From positions 434,186 through 498,185 of the forward strand of contig VWZL01000328.1 of assembly GCA_013396915.1 (NCBI GenBank): 64,000 nucleotides of DNA. The letters are read 5' to 3'. The notes below the pieces were generated by a model, which ran no database searches, was not told the origin of the DNA, and saw only the letters and a program-made list of their open reading frames with translations. A program made the position numbers and the translations under genes. Shown piece by piece: positions 25,206 through 36,784 of this stretch; the first letter of the stretch is position 1, and every line of letters begins with the position of its first letter. Origin of the DNA: Stercorarius parasiticus. Its lineage: Eukaryota > Chordata > Aves > Charadriiformes > Stercorariidae.

Positions 25206-25499
25206 GGGGTAAGATGATTGACTCATTGTCATATTTACATATGGACAACAGATGTTAGTTTCTTCCAAAGCTGGCTTGAGTCAGACATTCATCAGCACTG
25301 TGGATAGGTGGGTACATTGCCCAAATTAGTCCTTGGCTATTGTGGTGTTATCTGTCTCCCCCAAATTCACTTTGAGCCGGATGCAGCCACCATGACCAGA
25401 CACATCCGTTACTACCCACCGCCACTGGTGGTTATCACTTGAGGAGGGTTATGGGAAATAAAGGACAGGTTGTTGGGGGAGGCACACCGTCACACCTCC

Positions 25500-28400
25500 A
25501 CATACGGTTGTGTCTGGAGACCATCAAAGTAAGCTTTGTAGGGAATTCTGGTAACCATATTAAATTAAGGAAGGGGAAAGTATGTTTTGTTGCAATGAAT
25601 CTCATTTTGCTGTTTAACCCTGCCATATGCTCAGTTCAAGGCAATATGGTACTCCTTCACTGCAGTTGTACAAAGAGGAATTTTTAGGTTATTTATTTTT
25701 GAAGACTCTATAGACTGAATTAAAATATATTTTTTCTCCATTTTGACATAAATGCACACCCACATGTGCGAAAGTATATCCCACAGCAAGACATATTTAT
25801 AGAAAAGCCAGCTATACGTATTGTGCTGCATCTACAATTATATCAGTGGAAACAAAAAAAAAATCAAGTTCACATCTATGTTTTGCCTGTGTCCAATTAT
25901 TGTCTGAGTTGGACAGAATGACAGTTTGTAGCACCTGCTAAAACCATATTTTTGTTGATGTCAAAGAGAATGGCCTTATGCAACGAGAATATGTTTCAAG
26001 AAAATCTTGACAGTGTCATTTAGGAACCAAAAACAAATTGTAAGCCTCTTGCATCCATCCTCACCCTGAAAACACAAACCAGTAGCTGCTTATGATAATA
26101 GTTCCTAAAATAGAAGATTAAATATTAACTCAGAATAAATTGGGCCTGAAATGAAAGAGCTACACTTGCCACAAGCAGCTCAGATCTCAGCCTTGCTCCA
26201 TAAGGTTTCAGGTTTTGCTAGGCAACTGTACATGCACCTTTTAAATTTTAAAGGCATCGCATCTATTGTCTGTAGGAGTAAAAAATAAATGTTTCACATC
26301 ACTTGGCTACCTGGGAGAGGCTTTCTACTGAGAAACTAGCTATGTAAGTGTGGTCAGTTTATAGTAGCAAGGGAAAATATAGATGAAATTAAGTTGGGCA
26401 TTTTCAGCAAAGAAAAAACTTTGGACAAAACAGATTGGACAACCCAGTGTAAATTAAGAAAGACAGTTAATTTGGTATATGGCATAACACAGTCTGCAGC
26501 ACTTCTAGCTCAGTGTTAATGAAACATTTCTACTAGTTACAAAAAATAACACTTTCTAATTACAACTAATGTAAGTAAAATGTACACGCATCACTTAGCT
26601 TAAGCAAAATATCCTATGTAAAATTCTGAAGAATTCTGATCAGAGATTGTTCTTAGTGTGATTCTGGTTATGAAGTCTTGGTTTACTAAATTAATGACAT
26701 GAAGAACATGTTTGACCAGGAATTCCATAGTTTCTTCCCTGAACGTGACATTAACTCTGAAAGGTTTCACCTGATTAAAAAATAGTATGCAAAGTAGGAC
26801 GATTATATTACAATACCTTGCACTCATTATGTAACTCCTTTCATCAGGCAGGAAAGAGAGCAAGTCACTAAAGCCATGCTGTCCCATGAGAGACAGGACA
26901 TGGTTTGACACAAGTAACGCAACGGATCATTTGTATTGCAAAGAATTCACGTTTTACTCTCTAAATTACACACATATTGACAGTGATAGGATTAGATCTT
27001 CTTTCCAAATATGTTGGTGGCATTGGTTTTGTTATTAATAGTATTAACATCAATATTAATGGAGTGTTTGCAGATCCTTATTCAGGACTAGGGCTTTGTT
27101 ATGTCAGATGCTGCAAACATGCACACAGCGATGGTAATCCCTCTCTGAAAGATCTTTCAAATCAGAGTTTTTCAACCATTTATTTATAATTACATTATTT
27201 TTCTTATGAGTCCACCTGTTCCTCAAGCCAGAAACAATTTGATTGTTGGAGGAGGTCAGAGTTGAACCATTATTGGAAGATGTGTCAGTAATCGTCTTCC
27301 TCACATTAATGCTAGTGAATATTTATTTAAGACCAGATATACCATGCCATAATGTTCATTAACGAGAATCTTTTCTTCAGACCAGGTTAATGCCAGAAAT
27401 TGCTTAGTGCTGGCTTATACTTGACATTTTTACTAACTATATTTCTTAGTTGTTTCAGTAGGAGAGTATTAGTTTTCATCATTCTTTCCCTGATTTTACT
27501 CTGACTATAGGAATAAATGACTTAAATGTTAGAACAATACTACTACTATTGCAGTTTTGGTTAGTAAGTTTGTTTAAAAGCAAAACCAAAGTGTAACTGT
27601 CCCTGGGAAAGTAGACATTGCAGCTTATTCCCTAAATAAACAGAAAACCTGAGACAGCAAAATTGTATGTTCCTTTGACCAAAAAAAAATGTCTATTTCT
27701 TTCCAGTCTGTTCCAACAAACATGAATATTCTCACTCGCCCACAGCGGCAAGTGCAGGAGTGCAGAAGCTGGCACTTGCAGCTGGAACACCTGCGCGCCT
27801 GAAGACGTTGCTCTCAAAAAAAATAGCTTCTTTTATGAGATAGCCATGAGATAATGGAGCGGATTCAATCCTGACACCCACTTCTGACTAACTCCCAGCA
27901 TAATTAGAAAGCTGAGATTAAAGCCTTTCATTTCTAAAATGAAATGTCTGCAGGACCAAGCCTTAATAATTACAAAGTGGGAGGAATCAGGTATAGTGTG
28001 TGGAAAATGCAAATACTACAGCAAGTGGCCTGCAGGTAGATGAATTATTTTGGCATGCCTGTTTTAATAACGGCTACGGCTGGGAGGAGGCTGCAGGCCC
28101 CCAGGCCTGCCAGAAGTGTTTTCTGAGTTTCCTGGGACCAGTCAGGTAAGTAAACAGGAGGAAGAACTTAGAGAAGAGGTTGAGCTAGAAAATATACAGG
28201 AAGGCTGTTTGTATCTGTCACCCTCTCAGATGCCCTTCAGATGGGAGTCCACAGGAGGCAGCTGCCTTCAAAGCCTTGCAAACCGTTTAGAAACAGTTCT
28301 CACTGGATCCCCACTTCTCTTCTCTTTGTGCACTTTCGCTGCTCTCAGATGAAAAAGTAAATGTCTTCAAATAATGGCCTGGAATTGGCTAAATTTCTAG

Positions 28401-28507
28401 AAAACATACTGGTAAAATCATACTGTACTAATTAGTGCTGGGTAAATTTTTAAAGACAGAAGCATAAATAAGGAAATGCTCTGTTTGTAGTCAAGCAATA
28501 CAAAGAG
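25500..28507. other. Unique noncoding stretch
   Basis: No recognised gene or transposon. A perfect-looking splice donor (CAG followed by GTAAGTA) occurs at 28146 without a convincing acceptor. Open frames such as 26600-26911 (minus) are not recognised and sit in AT-rich DNA. Confidence 0.5.
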
Positions 28508-28512
28508 TTAAA

Positions 28513-28802
28513 TCCAGCTGGCAGCCGGTCACAAGTGGTGTTCCTCAGGGCTCAGTGTTGGGACCTTTTCTGTTTAACGTCTTTATTGATGATCTTGATA
28601 AGGACATAGAGTGTATCATCAGTAAGTCTGCAGATGACTCCAAGTTAAGCAGGAGTGTTGATCTGCATGAGGATAGGGAAGCTCTACAGAGAGACTTGGA
28701 TAGATTGGATTGATGGGCCAATGCTAATGGAATGAGCTTCAACAAGGCCAAGTGCCAGGTTCTGCACTTGGGCCACAACAACCCCATGCATCGCTACAGG
28801 CT
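28513..28802 (+). pseudogene. CR1 reverse-transcriptase palm remnant
   Basis: The translated frame carries [18 protein letters not shown], then [15 protein letters not shown] (both typical of LINE reverse transcriptases), then the active-site motif as SADD where the family has F/YADD, and later FNKAKCQVLHLGHNNPMHRY. A stop codon (TGA at 28711-28713) interrupts the frame after DLDRLD. The copy is non-functional: it is truncated, has the stop, and has the altered residue before the catalytic ADD. Confidence 0.88.
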
Positions 28803-29080
28803 NNNNNNNNNNNNNNNNNNNNNNNNNNNNNNNNNNNNNNNNNNNNNNNNNNNNNNNNNNNNNNNNNNNNNNNNNNNNNNNNNNNNNNNNNNNNNNNNNN
28901 NNNNNNNNNNNNNNNNNNNNNNNNNNNNNNNNNNNNNNNNNNNNNNNNNNNNNNNNNNNNNNNNNNNNNNNNNNNNNNNNNNNNNNNNNNNNNNNNNNNN
29001 NNNNNNNNNNNNNNNNNNNNNNNNNNNNNNNNNNNNNNNNNNNNNNNNNNNNNNNNNNNNNNNNNNNNNNNNNNNNNNNN
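28803..29080. other. Assembly gap (278 N)
   Basis: A run of undetermined bases inside the CR1 copy. The missing segment is the part of ORF2 from just after the NNPM..YR motif to the VVESPS-like motif near the end. See the findings for why its stated length is probably too short. Confidence 0.99.
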
Positions 29081-30057
29081 TGGAGTCACCATCCCTGAAT
29101 GTGTTTAAGAGTTGTTTAGATGTGGTGTTAGGGGATATGATGTAGGGGAGAACTTTGTAGAGTGGGGTTGATGGTTGGACTCGATGATCCCAAGGGTCTT
29201 TTCCAACCTAAATGATTCTATGAAAATCCACGTAGTGTAGCAGTTGTGGTAAGGCAAACTGTGTCGAAGAAGACAGAAATGAAAGCTGAAATTTGACATA
29301 CAAACTAATTAGCCAACATGGGAGTAATACATTTCAAAGTTTCATAGATTTTCATAATGAACTAAGGGCTCAGACACTCTTTGTTCTATTGTATGATCAA
29401 TATAAGTGCAACCGCTGTTTCAGAAATCACGGTAGTATTTAGTTACTTCGAATTCTCATTGTCAAAATTTCAAAAGGAACTAATTCTGCACTAACGAGCA
29501 AGCAACCTGAAAGGTTTCTTGTTTGTAAATTAGGTTTGGTTTAATCTGCAAGAGTTCAAAGAAAGGAGCTATGACTACTGAACATGCAGTGTAGTTAATG
29601 TTGGTTTAAGGATTTCAATAAAAAAAATATCTGCTTACCTTCCAATCCAGGTTTTCATCACAGCAGTGACTCCTCACAGCCATAGGACAAAGCGTCAAGG
29701 ACAAAATCTGCCTTCTCAGGCCATGTTGAACAAAAAGCTAACATGAAGCACTTAGAATAAGTGCAGACTGTGCTTCTGTAATGCTTAGGAACCCTCCTCA
29801 AGGACTGAAGATGGTCCCATTGTGTTATATGCTTTGCAAATGCATAAAAATGACCATCCTTGCCCCCGTGACAACCATGACAACAGCCTTCAAGTATGGG
29901 GGGAGTATACAGAACATATGAGAAAATATTTCCAGCAGAAGATAGGGATTTCAGTACACCAACAGTATAACCACTGTCAAGATTGGTTTGAAGGCATCAT
30001 GGCAAAGGAGATCACAGGGAAGGTTTTGTGGTGATTATGTGGATCTTTTCTTTTCAG

Positions 30058-30122
30058 GCAGGAGGGTCAACCATGACAATGACATGGCAAGGAAAACTGG
30101 TCTTGCAGACCATTTTAAACAC
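30058..30122 (+). other. Exon-like segment (weak)
   Basis: The acceptor tract CTTTTCTTTTCAG ends at 30057 and a donor GTAAGG begins at 30123, enclosing 65 bp. There is no recognised peptide and no supporting signal. It could be a noncoding exon or chance. Confidence 0.08.
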
Positions 30123-33100
30123 GTAAGGGGGCGATGTGCAGGTGTAACCATCACAGTACTAAATGAGAACTGTGGCGTTGCACTCTGAGAAGATTTTTAT
30201 AATTTTTGCTGACAGCAACTTCAGCAAGACATGGAAGCCAAATGGAGAGCTATGAGGGCCAGTACAACAGCATACAGGACAGCAACGGACCTGATACATG
30301 AATGGGAGAAGGGCAGAAGTTGCTGGAGGGGTAAGAGGATTCACTGGTCAGATTTGGGTAGGTTTGACTTGTGAGCAAAAAGTGTCAAAAGAAATAACCA
30401 CAAGTAGTAAAGGAGAGCTGAAAATTACTTGTGCAAGTGAAGAAGAGCCAAGGAAAGGAAAGCAGCCAAGAAATCTCTCTGTATGTCAGAAAGCAAGAGA
30501 AGAGAGTTGAAGGAGGGGAAGCCAACAAGAGAATTAGACGAGGGGAAAGACAAGTACTCTGTCAACTTTCTCTTTGAGTAAAGCCACAAGATCCCATAGA
30601 GCAAGAGGAGTGGAGTGAGAAAAAGAGGATGGAAAAGAAGTGATGCAAAGACAGCAGGAAAACCGTGGACTACTACTAGAAAAAGATGCCCGAGACTGAG
30701 GCTGCCCTCAACCACTCCCCAGCCTGCCCTGCTCCCCAGCTGGGGAAGACCAGGCAGGACATCACCAGCCAGCGACCATCCCACTGCCTCCTTCCCACCT
30801 GACCTGGTCACCAGACACCCACATTTTTGCCACTCTGGCAATCGGCGAAAAGGACTTTGTGATTTCCTAAATTTTGTTCTCCAAACTTCTCTCCAGAGAG
30901 GAAAGCAGTGACTCCGAACTCCCACCCACTGCCTTATGTAGCAGGTTCACCCCAGTGATCCTCCTGATGCCCATGAGGCTGGAGAACCCTGAGATCAAAC
31001 AAGGAAAGAGTTACCAAGTCCGTAATTTGGAGCTGGGTGTCTCATTTCCATCAGCTTGTGGCTTTAGTGGTCTAAGTCCCTTAAAATAGAGCTGTTTAAG
31101 GCCCCAGATATCATCTAAAATGGCAGCATAAATCAGTCCAAATACAGCAAATAAAATCCCACACCCTTGAGGGATTGTATCTTAGTCATCATGCCACTAG
31201 TTATGAAAAATATAGCTGATTGATCATTATGAAATAATTTAAATTGAACTTCAAAGGTAATATTTGTAGCTTTAAAATGTGCCCTTATATCAAAGATCAG
31301 GATCAGAGTATGTGTTGATTTAAAAGACTAGGAAAAGAGTAATAAAGTGTGTTCTGGAAGTACGTTAAATAGTTTGGAAGCAGAACAGACTAACTTATGT
31401 GGCAGTGAATTATATTACTCCCAAGATCGGTATCATAGCAAACAGTACATTTGTCACGGGATGAGATATTTTGGTAAGAATGAGACAAATTGCAGCACCC
31501 TTCCTTTAGGAAAAATGTAGTGCCCTCCATTACTCCTTGATTAATAATCCTTAGTCAGAGCCCTGCAAATGAAAACAACAGTTACAAAGGGGTGAGTTGA
31601 GATGAATTTATACTCTACTCATTGCAATTCTGAGGTGGGACTGTATGGAGAGTATGAACCTGGACCAAGATTACCAAAGTGGTTTTAAACTATTAGTAAT
31701 CCCTGAAGTAAAGGTATTTCAAGTATCTTTTGTCCAGAAAATATTTTAAATACGAACCCAACCCAATTCACACCAGGTATTTTTCTTAAACAGTTCTTAA
31801 AGGATCCAAAGTTCTAAGTGCCTCCCGTGAAGTGCTGAGAACTGTCAGTTTTCATGGTCATCAATCATTTCTTCCAGCACAGAAATTCAGAACACTTTCC
31901 TCTCTAAGGACCATTAAGGTCAATGAGGAGCAGGAGATGGGTGAAGAGAGAGAAAAATGCATGGAGAACTGCCACTGCTGATCTAGGTAACCAGGCACAG
32001 GAAATAGGAATCCAACTACTAAAGCAGTCTTTGTCAAGAAACCTGCTGTAGTACCCCTTTCTTAAACCGTCAGTGTCACAATTTTCTGAAAATATACTGA
32101 TTTCATTTGACACTCCTAACCCTGAGACTGCTGCGTAAGAAGTTTAACCACACTATCTGTTAGAGCCTCCAAGGCTTCCACGGTGAGCTGAGGGCTTCAG
32201 TGCTTCCATTTGTATTGTATGAATAAAGTATACAGCTTTAACATCTCAGAAATCTTATTAGCCCTCCTGTAATGGGGCTTCTTATTGTCGGCACCAAAGT
32301 TTCTGTGAGGTTTTATTCGTGATAAAAGTAACAGTGCAGTGTAAAATACATACACTTCTGATAAAATCAATAATTGCTCAAATTTGTGCAAGTGAATTCT
32401 GTAAATACGGAAGGGAAAAGAATCTCCCTGCCAGCTTAAGAGAACACCTGTCTTAATAGCTCTGTAATTGCAAAATATGGTCATCATCCTTCATCTCCTC
32501 CCGCTTAAACATGCTTTCACTCGTGTATTCATCAGTCCCTATGATGATTATTGCACACGTAGTGCTGGGTATGTGTTGCTAGTTACCAGCTCTTTAAGAA
32601 GTAAAGCCAAAAATTGGTTACCACTGTGTTTCCAGAAAGGGGAATGAGTGATCAAAACCCTGACCTGCAGCTAGACTGTATTTATATAGAAATATATCAC
32701 TAAGATACATATCTTATTTTTATTTACTGTACTAGAATGGCAGTCAAACATGGGCAAACTGGGAAGCTGGAGAGAGGAGTACTGGGTTCTCCTTTCTGCC
32801 ATGGCACCGATTCACTGTGGAATCCCACCAGATATGCCTGGTGCCATGTGCAGCCATTACTTCTGCAAAACCAGGCTTTACCCCCTCACACAGATGCTTA
32901 TTATTCTGTACCTGGGTAGGCATTATAGGCATGCTAATTTATTTTTTTTAATTGGACTGCGGTTTCATAAGATTAAATTGACATTTTAAGTTCAGTGCTT
33001 GCAATCCATAGATAAAACATATTCTAGGAGAATAAAATATTGTTTAATTTTCAATCAGTGGAATCCGCACATTTAGACGTGCTCAACTAATTGCTTCTAG

Positions 33101-35517
33101 TCCTTATCAGCTCTATCTGTGAATAAACAGTCTTTGCTGTAGACAGCATCAGGAAACAAAAGAATAGAAAATACTGGGATGAAACATTTTTCCTCAAGAA
33201 AATAAAATACTAACAAATTCTTTCTGCATCCAAGTGATCTGTTGGTAAAATGTGATCCTGTAAAAACCACAGTTTGAGCACTGGCATCTGCCTCAGTACA
33301 GCTTATCTTCATTACAGTCAGTGAGGCTTCCCATGAGCCGACCACGGCATCTATTTAACCCCCCTTGAAAGCAGCTGGGGACTGCTCTTTGGAGCATTCA
33401 AAGCATCAGCTGACGGTATTCTTGGAACAGAGAAGATTCATTCAACCTTTGGTTGATAAATCATACTTCCATGGAAAAAGTTTATCAGCCTTTATGGTAC
33501 ATTTTCGTACTGACATATGACTGTATTTGTTGAAGGAGTTTTCCTTCTGTTTTTCAAAATAATACATAGAATCCAACAAATTGCTTCCTCATATATTTGT
33601 CATTGATGTAAGTTCTAGGATGGCACTAGCAAACACAGAACATTGCACTGAGACAACTAAAGGTCTTGATTTATTTTAAATATGCTATGTATCCATTTGT
33701 TATATAATTTGAATTACTATCAATATAGTATCAACCCATTACTCAGCAAGGGAGCTGTCAGGAACATGTGAACAGACTACTGATTTTTTCTATGGCATTT
33801 CCGATATCTAGTATAATTATTCACAAAAATACTTGCTACAGAAGACAAGTAAAGAGATTCATGTCGGTCAGGACAGGGAGAAACTAGAGAAAGCAGTTCT
33901 CTAGTAATACATTAAAGTACACATATATTAACACAAGCCTTTGAAGTATTGGCACTGTATATATAAAGTGAATTTCAAAAAAATTGATCTCTGCATGAGA
34001 CCAATGGCAGAGGGTCATGATGGGAATTTTGTTGATGTAAGGTCTGGAGAACCTGATTTGTGTTTTAACTCTTTGCATGCAAAATATGATCAAAATTTTT
34101 CTATATATTGCCTTGACAAAGTATATCACTTCACCTTTAGACTCTTAGCCAAGCCAAGGTTTGCTGTTCAGGCACTACTGAGAAGAGCATAATTTGTAGC
34201 AAGCTTAGAAATGTTTATGCACGTGCTTCATTTTCTGCCACGAGTGGCCTCACAGAAGCCAATGAAGCTATTCTCATGAGCAAAGTTAAATATGCACAGA
34301 AATGTAAGTGATAACAAGGATTCAGCCTGCAGTTAGATTCAGGCAAGAACTGAAGGGGATTTGGGTTGAGTTTAGGACTCAGACATCAAAATGTATCATG
34401 CTTTCTTGTCAGAAATAGTTTTTGAATTGCATTTCTGACTTTCAGCTCAAAAATGTATTTGCAACAACACTGAGTACTGCCTTTGTTTTCTCTCTGTCTC
34501 CTCAAGGAAAACATTTAGCAAGACTGTTATGAAGATAAATGACATGATTTTCAAAAACACAAAGGGGAAAGGGAAAGGAGCGTTCTTTCCATCATACAAA
34601 AGGGAAAGGGAATTTCTAACGGATTCTCTGTGCTGGAGGATGAAATGGTAAAAGCTTGGTTTTGCAAGGAGATAGACTCTTCCTGGTTTTGGGGGGAGGA
34701 AAAGATGCTTAGGCCTTCATAAAGCTAGGGTATTTGTGGCTTGTCCCAGTGGAAGTTGAAAGAAGAAGTAAGAGTAGACTTGCGTAGAATTTCTTGTCCT
34801 CTGACTCTACGCCTACAACAAATCACTGTGGTGCATTCATGCGTTGGTGTGGGATCCTATCCATTTATTACATAGCCAAGAAAATGTGAGGCACTTGGAG
34901 AATAAATTGCAAACCTCAAGGCATGCTTACAGATCTTAAATTAGCAAAACCAAATTTAAATATAGTTCCAGATATGGAGCACACAGCTGGCTAATCATGC
35001 TAGCTTGCATCAGAGCAACTCATATAAGAAGGTAATAAGAAGTGATCTACCAGCCCCTTCTCCCATGCCCAACCACAAAATTAGATGAATGGTTGTGTTA
35101 ATGAAAAACATTTATGTAGAAGCAATCTGTTAAAATTTATAATAACATGTAGACATTCACCAAAATATTCAGGATAGATACTCCATTCGCTTGAAAAAAT
35201 CTGATCTTCATTCTTGCCATAAAATATATTATTAGTTCGAAATTTTCATGGAAGCAGGGGTGCCTGTGATAACAACTAAATTTAAGAACTTAGAAGATTT
35301 TTAGTACAGGAAGAAGCCAGTCTTATTCTCCTCCAGAGAGTCCAGCATTTTGGATAAAATTAAATTTAAAAATTGATGGGCAGAAGAAAGATACAAATCA
35401 GGGACCTACAGCCTTTCCTAAGATAAGTGTTTACTTATTCATTGGTGAGCTTTCCAATTTAATGAAGAATTATATCCTCAAGTTCATCTTGTTCACATGG
35501 AACTACAGAAAAATAGA

Positions 35518-35580
35518 AGTGGAAGGGATTTTCAGAGACAGTGACATCTGTCTCCCTGCTCTGTAGTACAAACAGAGACA
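35518..35580 (-). mobile_element. Possible very old CR1 tail, antisense
   Basis: The plus strand runs AATAGAAGTGGAAGGGATTT, then a stretch ending TCTGTCTCCCTGCTCTG. This resembles the reverse complement of CR1 3' ends (ATAGAAT, then TTGGAAGGGACCT, then a CCCCTGC box). Identity by eye is low and there is no proper tail. Confidence 0.25.
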
Positions 35581-36734
35581 AAAATGACAAAAACTGAGTA
35601 TCCTTTTCTTAAAATTTCCATCTGATGAAAACCTTCAAGCAGCGTCCCTTGAATATCGAGGCAGGGAGGAGAGGAAAGTGGTAGATTCATGAAAAGGTGT
35701 CAAGAAGACCACAAAGCAGTGAGCAGCAGCTCTTTTTCACCTGGAAGTGAGAAGGGGTTGCGAGCACTGGCTGTGACCATTCATGGGAAGCAGAGAGCTG
35801 GTAACTAACATTAAGCACAGGAATGTAGCAATTCTTCCTGGGGAGGAATGAATGTTTTCAGTGCAAGACATGACATGGGAAAAAATGATCCAGAAGGAAC
35901 TCACACTTCCAAAAAGCTGGAGGAGCACTGATTTTGGATATCTATCTTCTATTCAAATTGCCAGACATTCTTTTCCTGTTAATTGTAATAAAATCTTACT
36001 TGCTTCAGTTTAGACCTATCGCTTTTTATTCTATCCATGCCTCTAGTCTTTCCTGATGAGCATTTTCACTGTTGGGTTCCTTTTAATTGGTCTTTGTGTC
36101 TCTTGAACCATGGATATGCAGTGTGGCCTTGTACCCACTTTTTCATACAGCTGTCTATTAGTTTCAGTGGGAATAATTCTTCTTGGATGGGTCGTATGAG
36201 CATGTAATGAAACAATTTCAAAATGTACAAGACATCTACTACTTTTCTCCCACTCACAAAGCGTATTACCTTGTCCTGGAAGGAGGTTACAGCAGTCTGA
36301 TGTGATTTATTCTTGAAAAATTTTTTTCCTCATTATCTGCTTATTCTCACCCACGCTTTGCATATTTATCCCAGAATTTTCAAGAGATAGAAAGTTACTT
36401 GACCAGAGCCAAAATTCTGGCTCTCCTTTTTTCTCTTTTTTAAGGATTACTACATCTAGACTTTTCCACCCTTTCACAAACTTACCCATCATCCATAGTT
36501 TTTCAGATCATCACTCTGTCCTGAAATAGCCTTTCTCTGTTCCCAGGCTAGTGTAACTCATCTGAGAACTGCTAAACAAATTGAAAATGTCTAAAAGAAA
36601 CTAACTTGAGCACCTAAACTTTCCATCCAAAGTCTAGCCTGGTTTTGTAGTCTTTTTACTCTCATATTATCTATATAATTTGACTGTTTATGGTTAGTCT
36701 TTCAAAAAGATGTTAACCACTTCAGACCTCTCTG

Positions 36735-36784
36735 CTTCATCCATTAATATCATTCATCCATTGATATCATTCATCCATTGTTGA
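36735..36784. repeat. Tandem repeat, 17-bp unit, about 3 copies
   Basis: Units at 36735-36750 (16 bp, decayed), 36751-36767 and 36768-36784 share CATTCATCCATTGATAT. The last two units are almost identical. It is a small minisatellite of slippage origin. Confidence 0.8.

Larger units (their letters stand above)
24666..25499 (-). mobile_element. Solo LTR of a second ERV family, antisense, with target-site duplication
   Basis: The LTR is 24671-25494 (824 bp). On the plus strand it begins TGTCACGG and ends CCGTCACA, so the two ends are inverted repeats matching at 7 of 8 bases. CCTCC flanks it on both sides (24666-24670 and 25495-25499), a perfect 5-bp target-site duplication. Read on the minus strand, a TATA-like box (ATAAATA, plus-strand 25199-25205) is followed about 475 bp later by AATAAA (plus-strand 24722-24727), and the element ends CCGTGACA. 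This order shows it is oriented leftward. No internal retroviral coding sequence or partner LTR is present. The 5-bp duplication fits an ERVL-like or class I element. It is unrelated in sequence to the LTR at 4323, so the two are not ends of one provirus. Confidence 0.85.
28508..29224 (+). mobile_element. Truncated CR1 LINE interrupted by an assembly gap
   Basis: The left part (28508-28802) begins in the ORF2 reverse-transcriptase palm and the right part (29081-29224) is the ORF2 end plus 3' UTR, finishing GGTCTTTTCCAACCTAAATG and a single ATTCTATGA. The two parts lie in the same orientation and order as a single CR1. The 278 N between them replace the central segment. Sequence decay exceeds that of the copy at 16461. 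Confidence 0.93.

Noticed and set aside
4323..25494. The two LTRs as ends of one provirus
   Set aside because: They are unrelated in sequence, point in opposite directions, have different target duplications, and enclose no retroviral genes.
28732..29145. Open frame running across the N gap
   Set aside because: The frame is an artefact of translating undetermined bases. Only the flanking CR1 pieces are real.
30425..30925. 166-codon minus-strand open frame
   Set aside because: It lies opposite purine-rich DNA, which is poor in stop codons on the other strand. The peptide is low-complexity (leucine- and serine-rich) with no recognisable domain or splice context.
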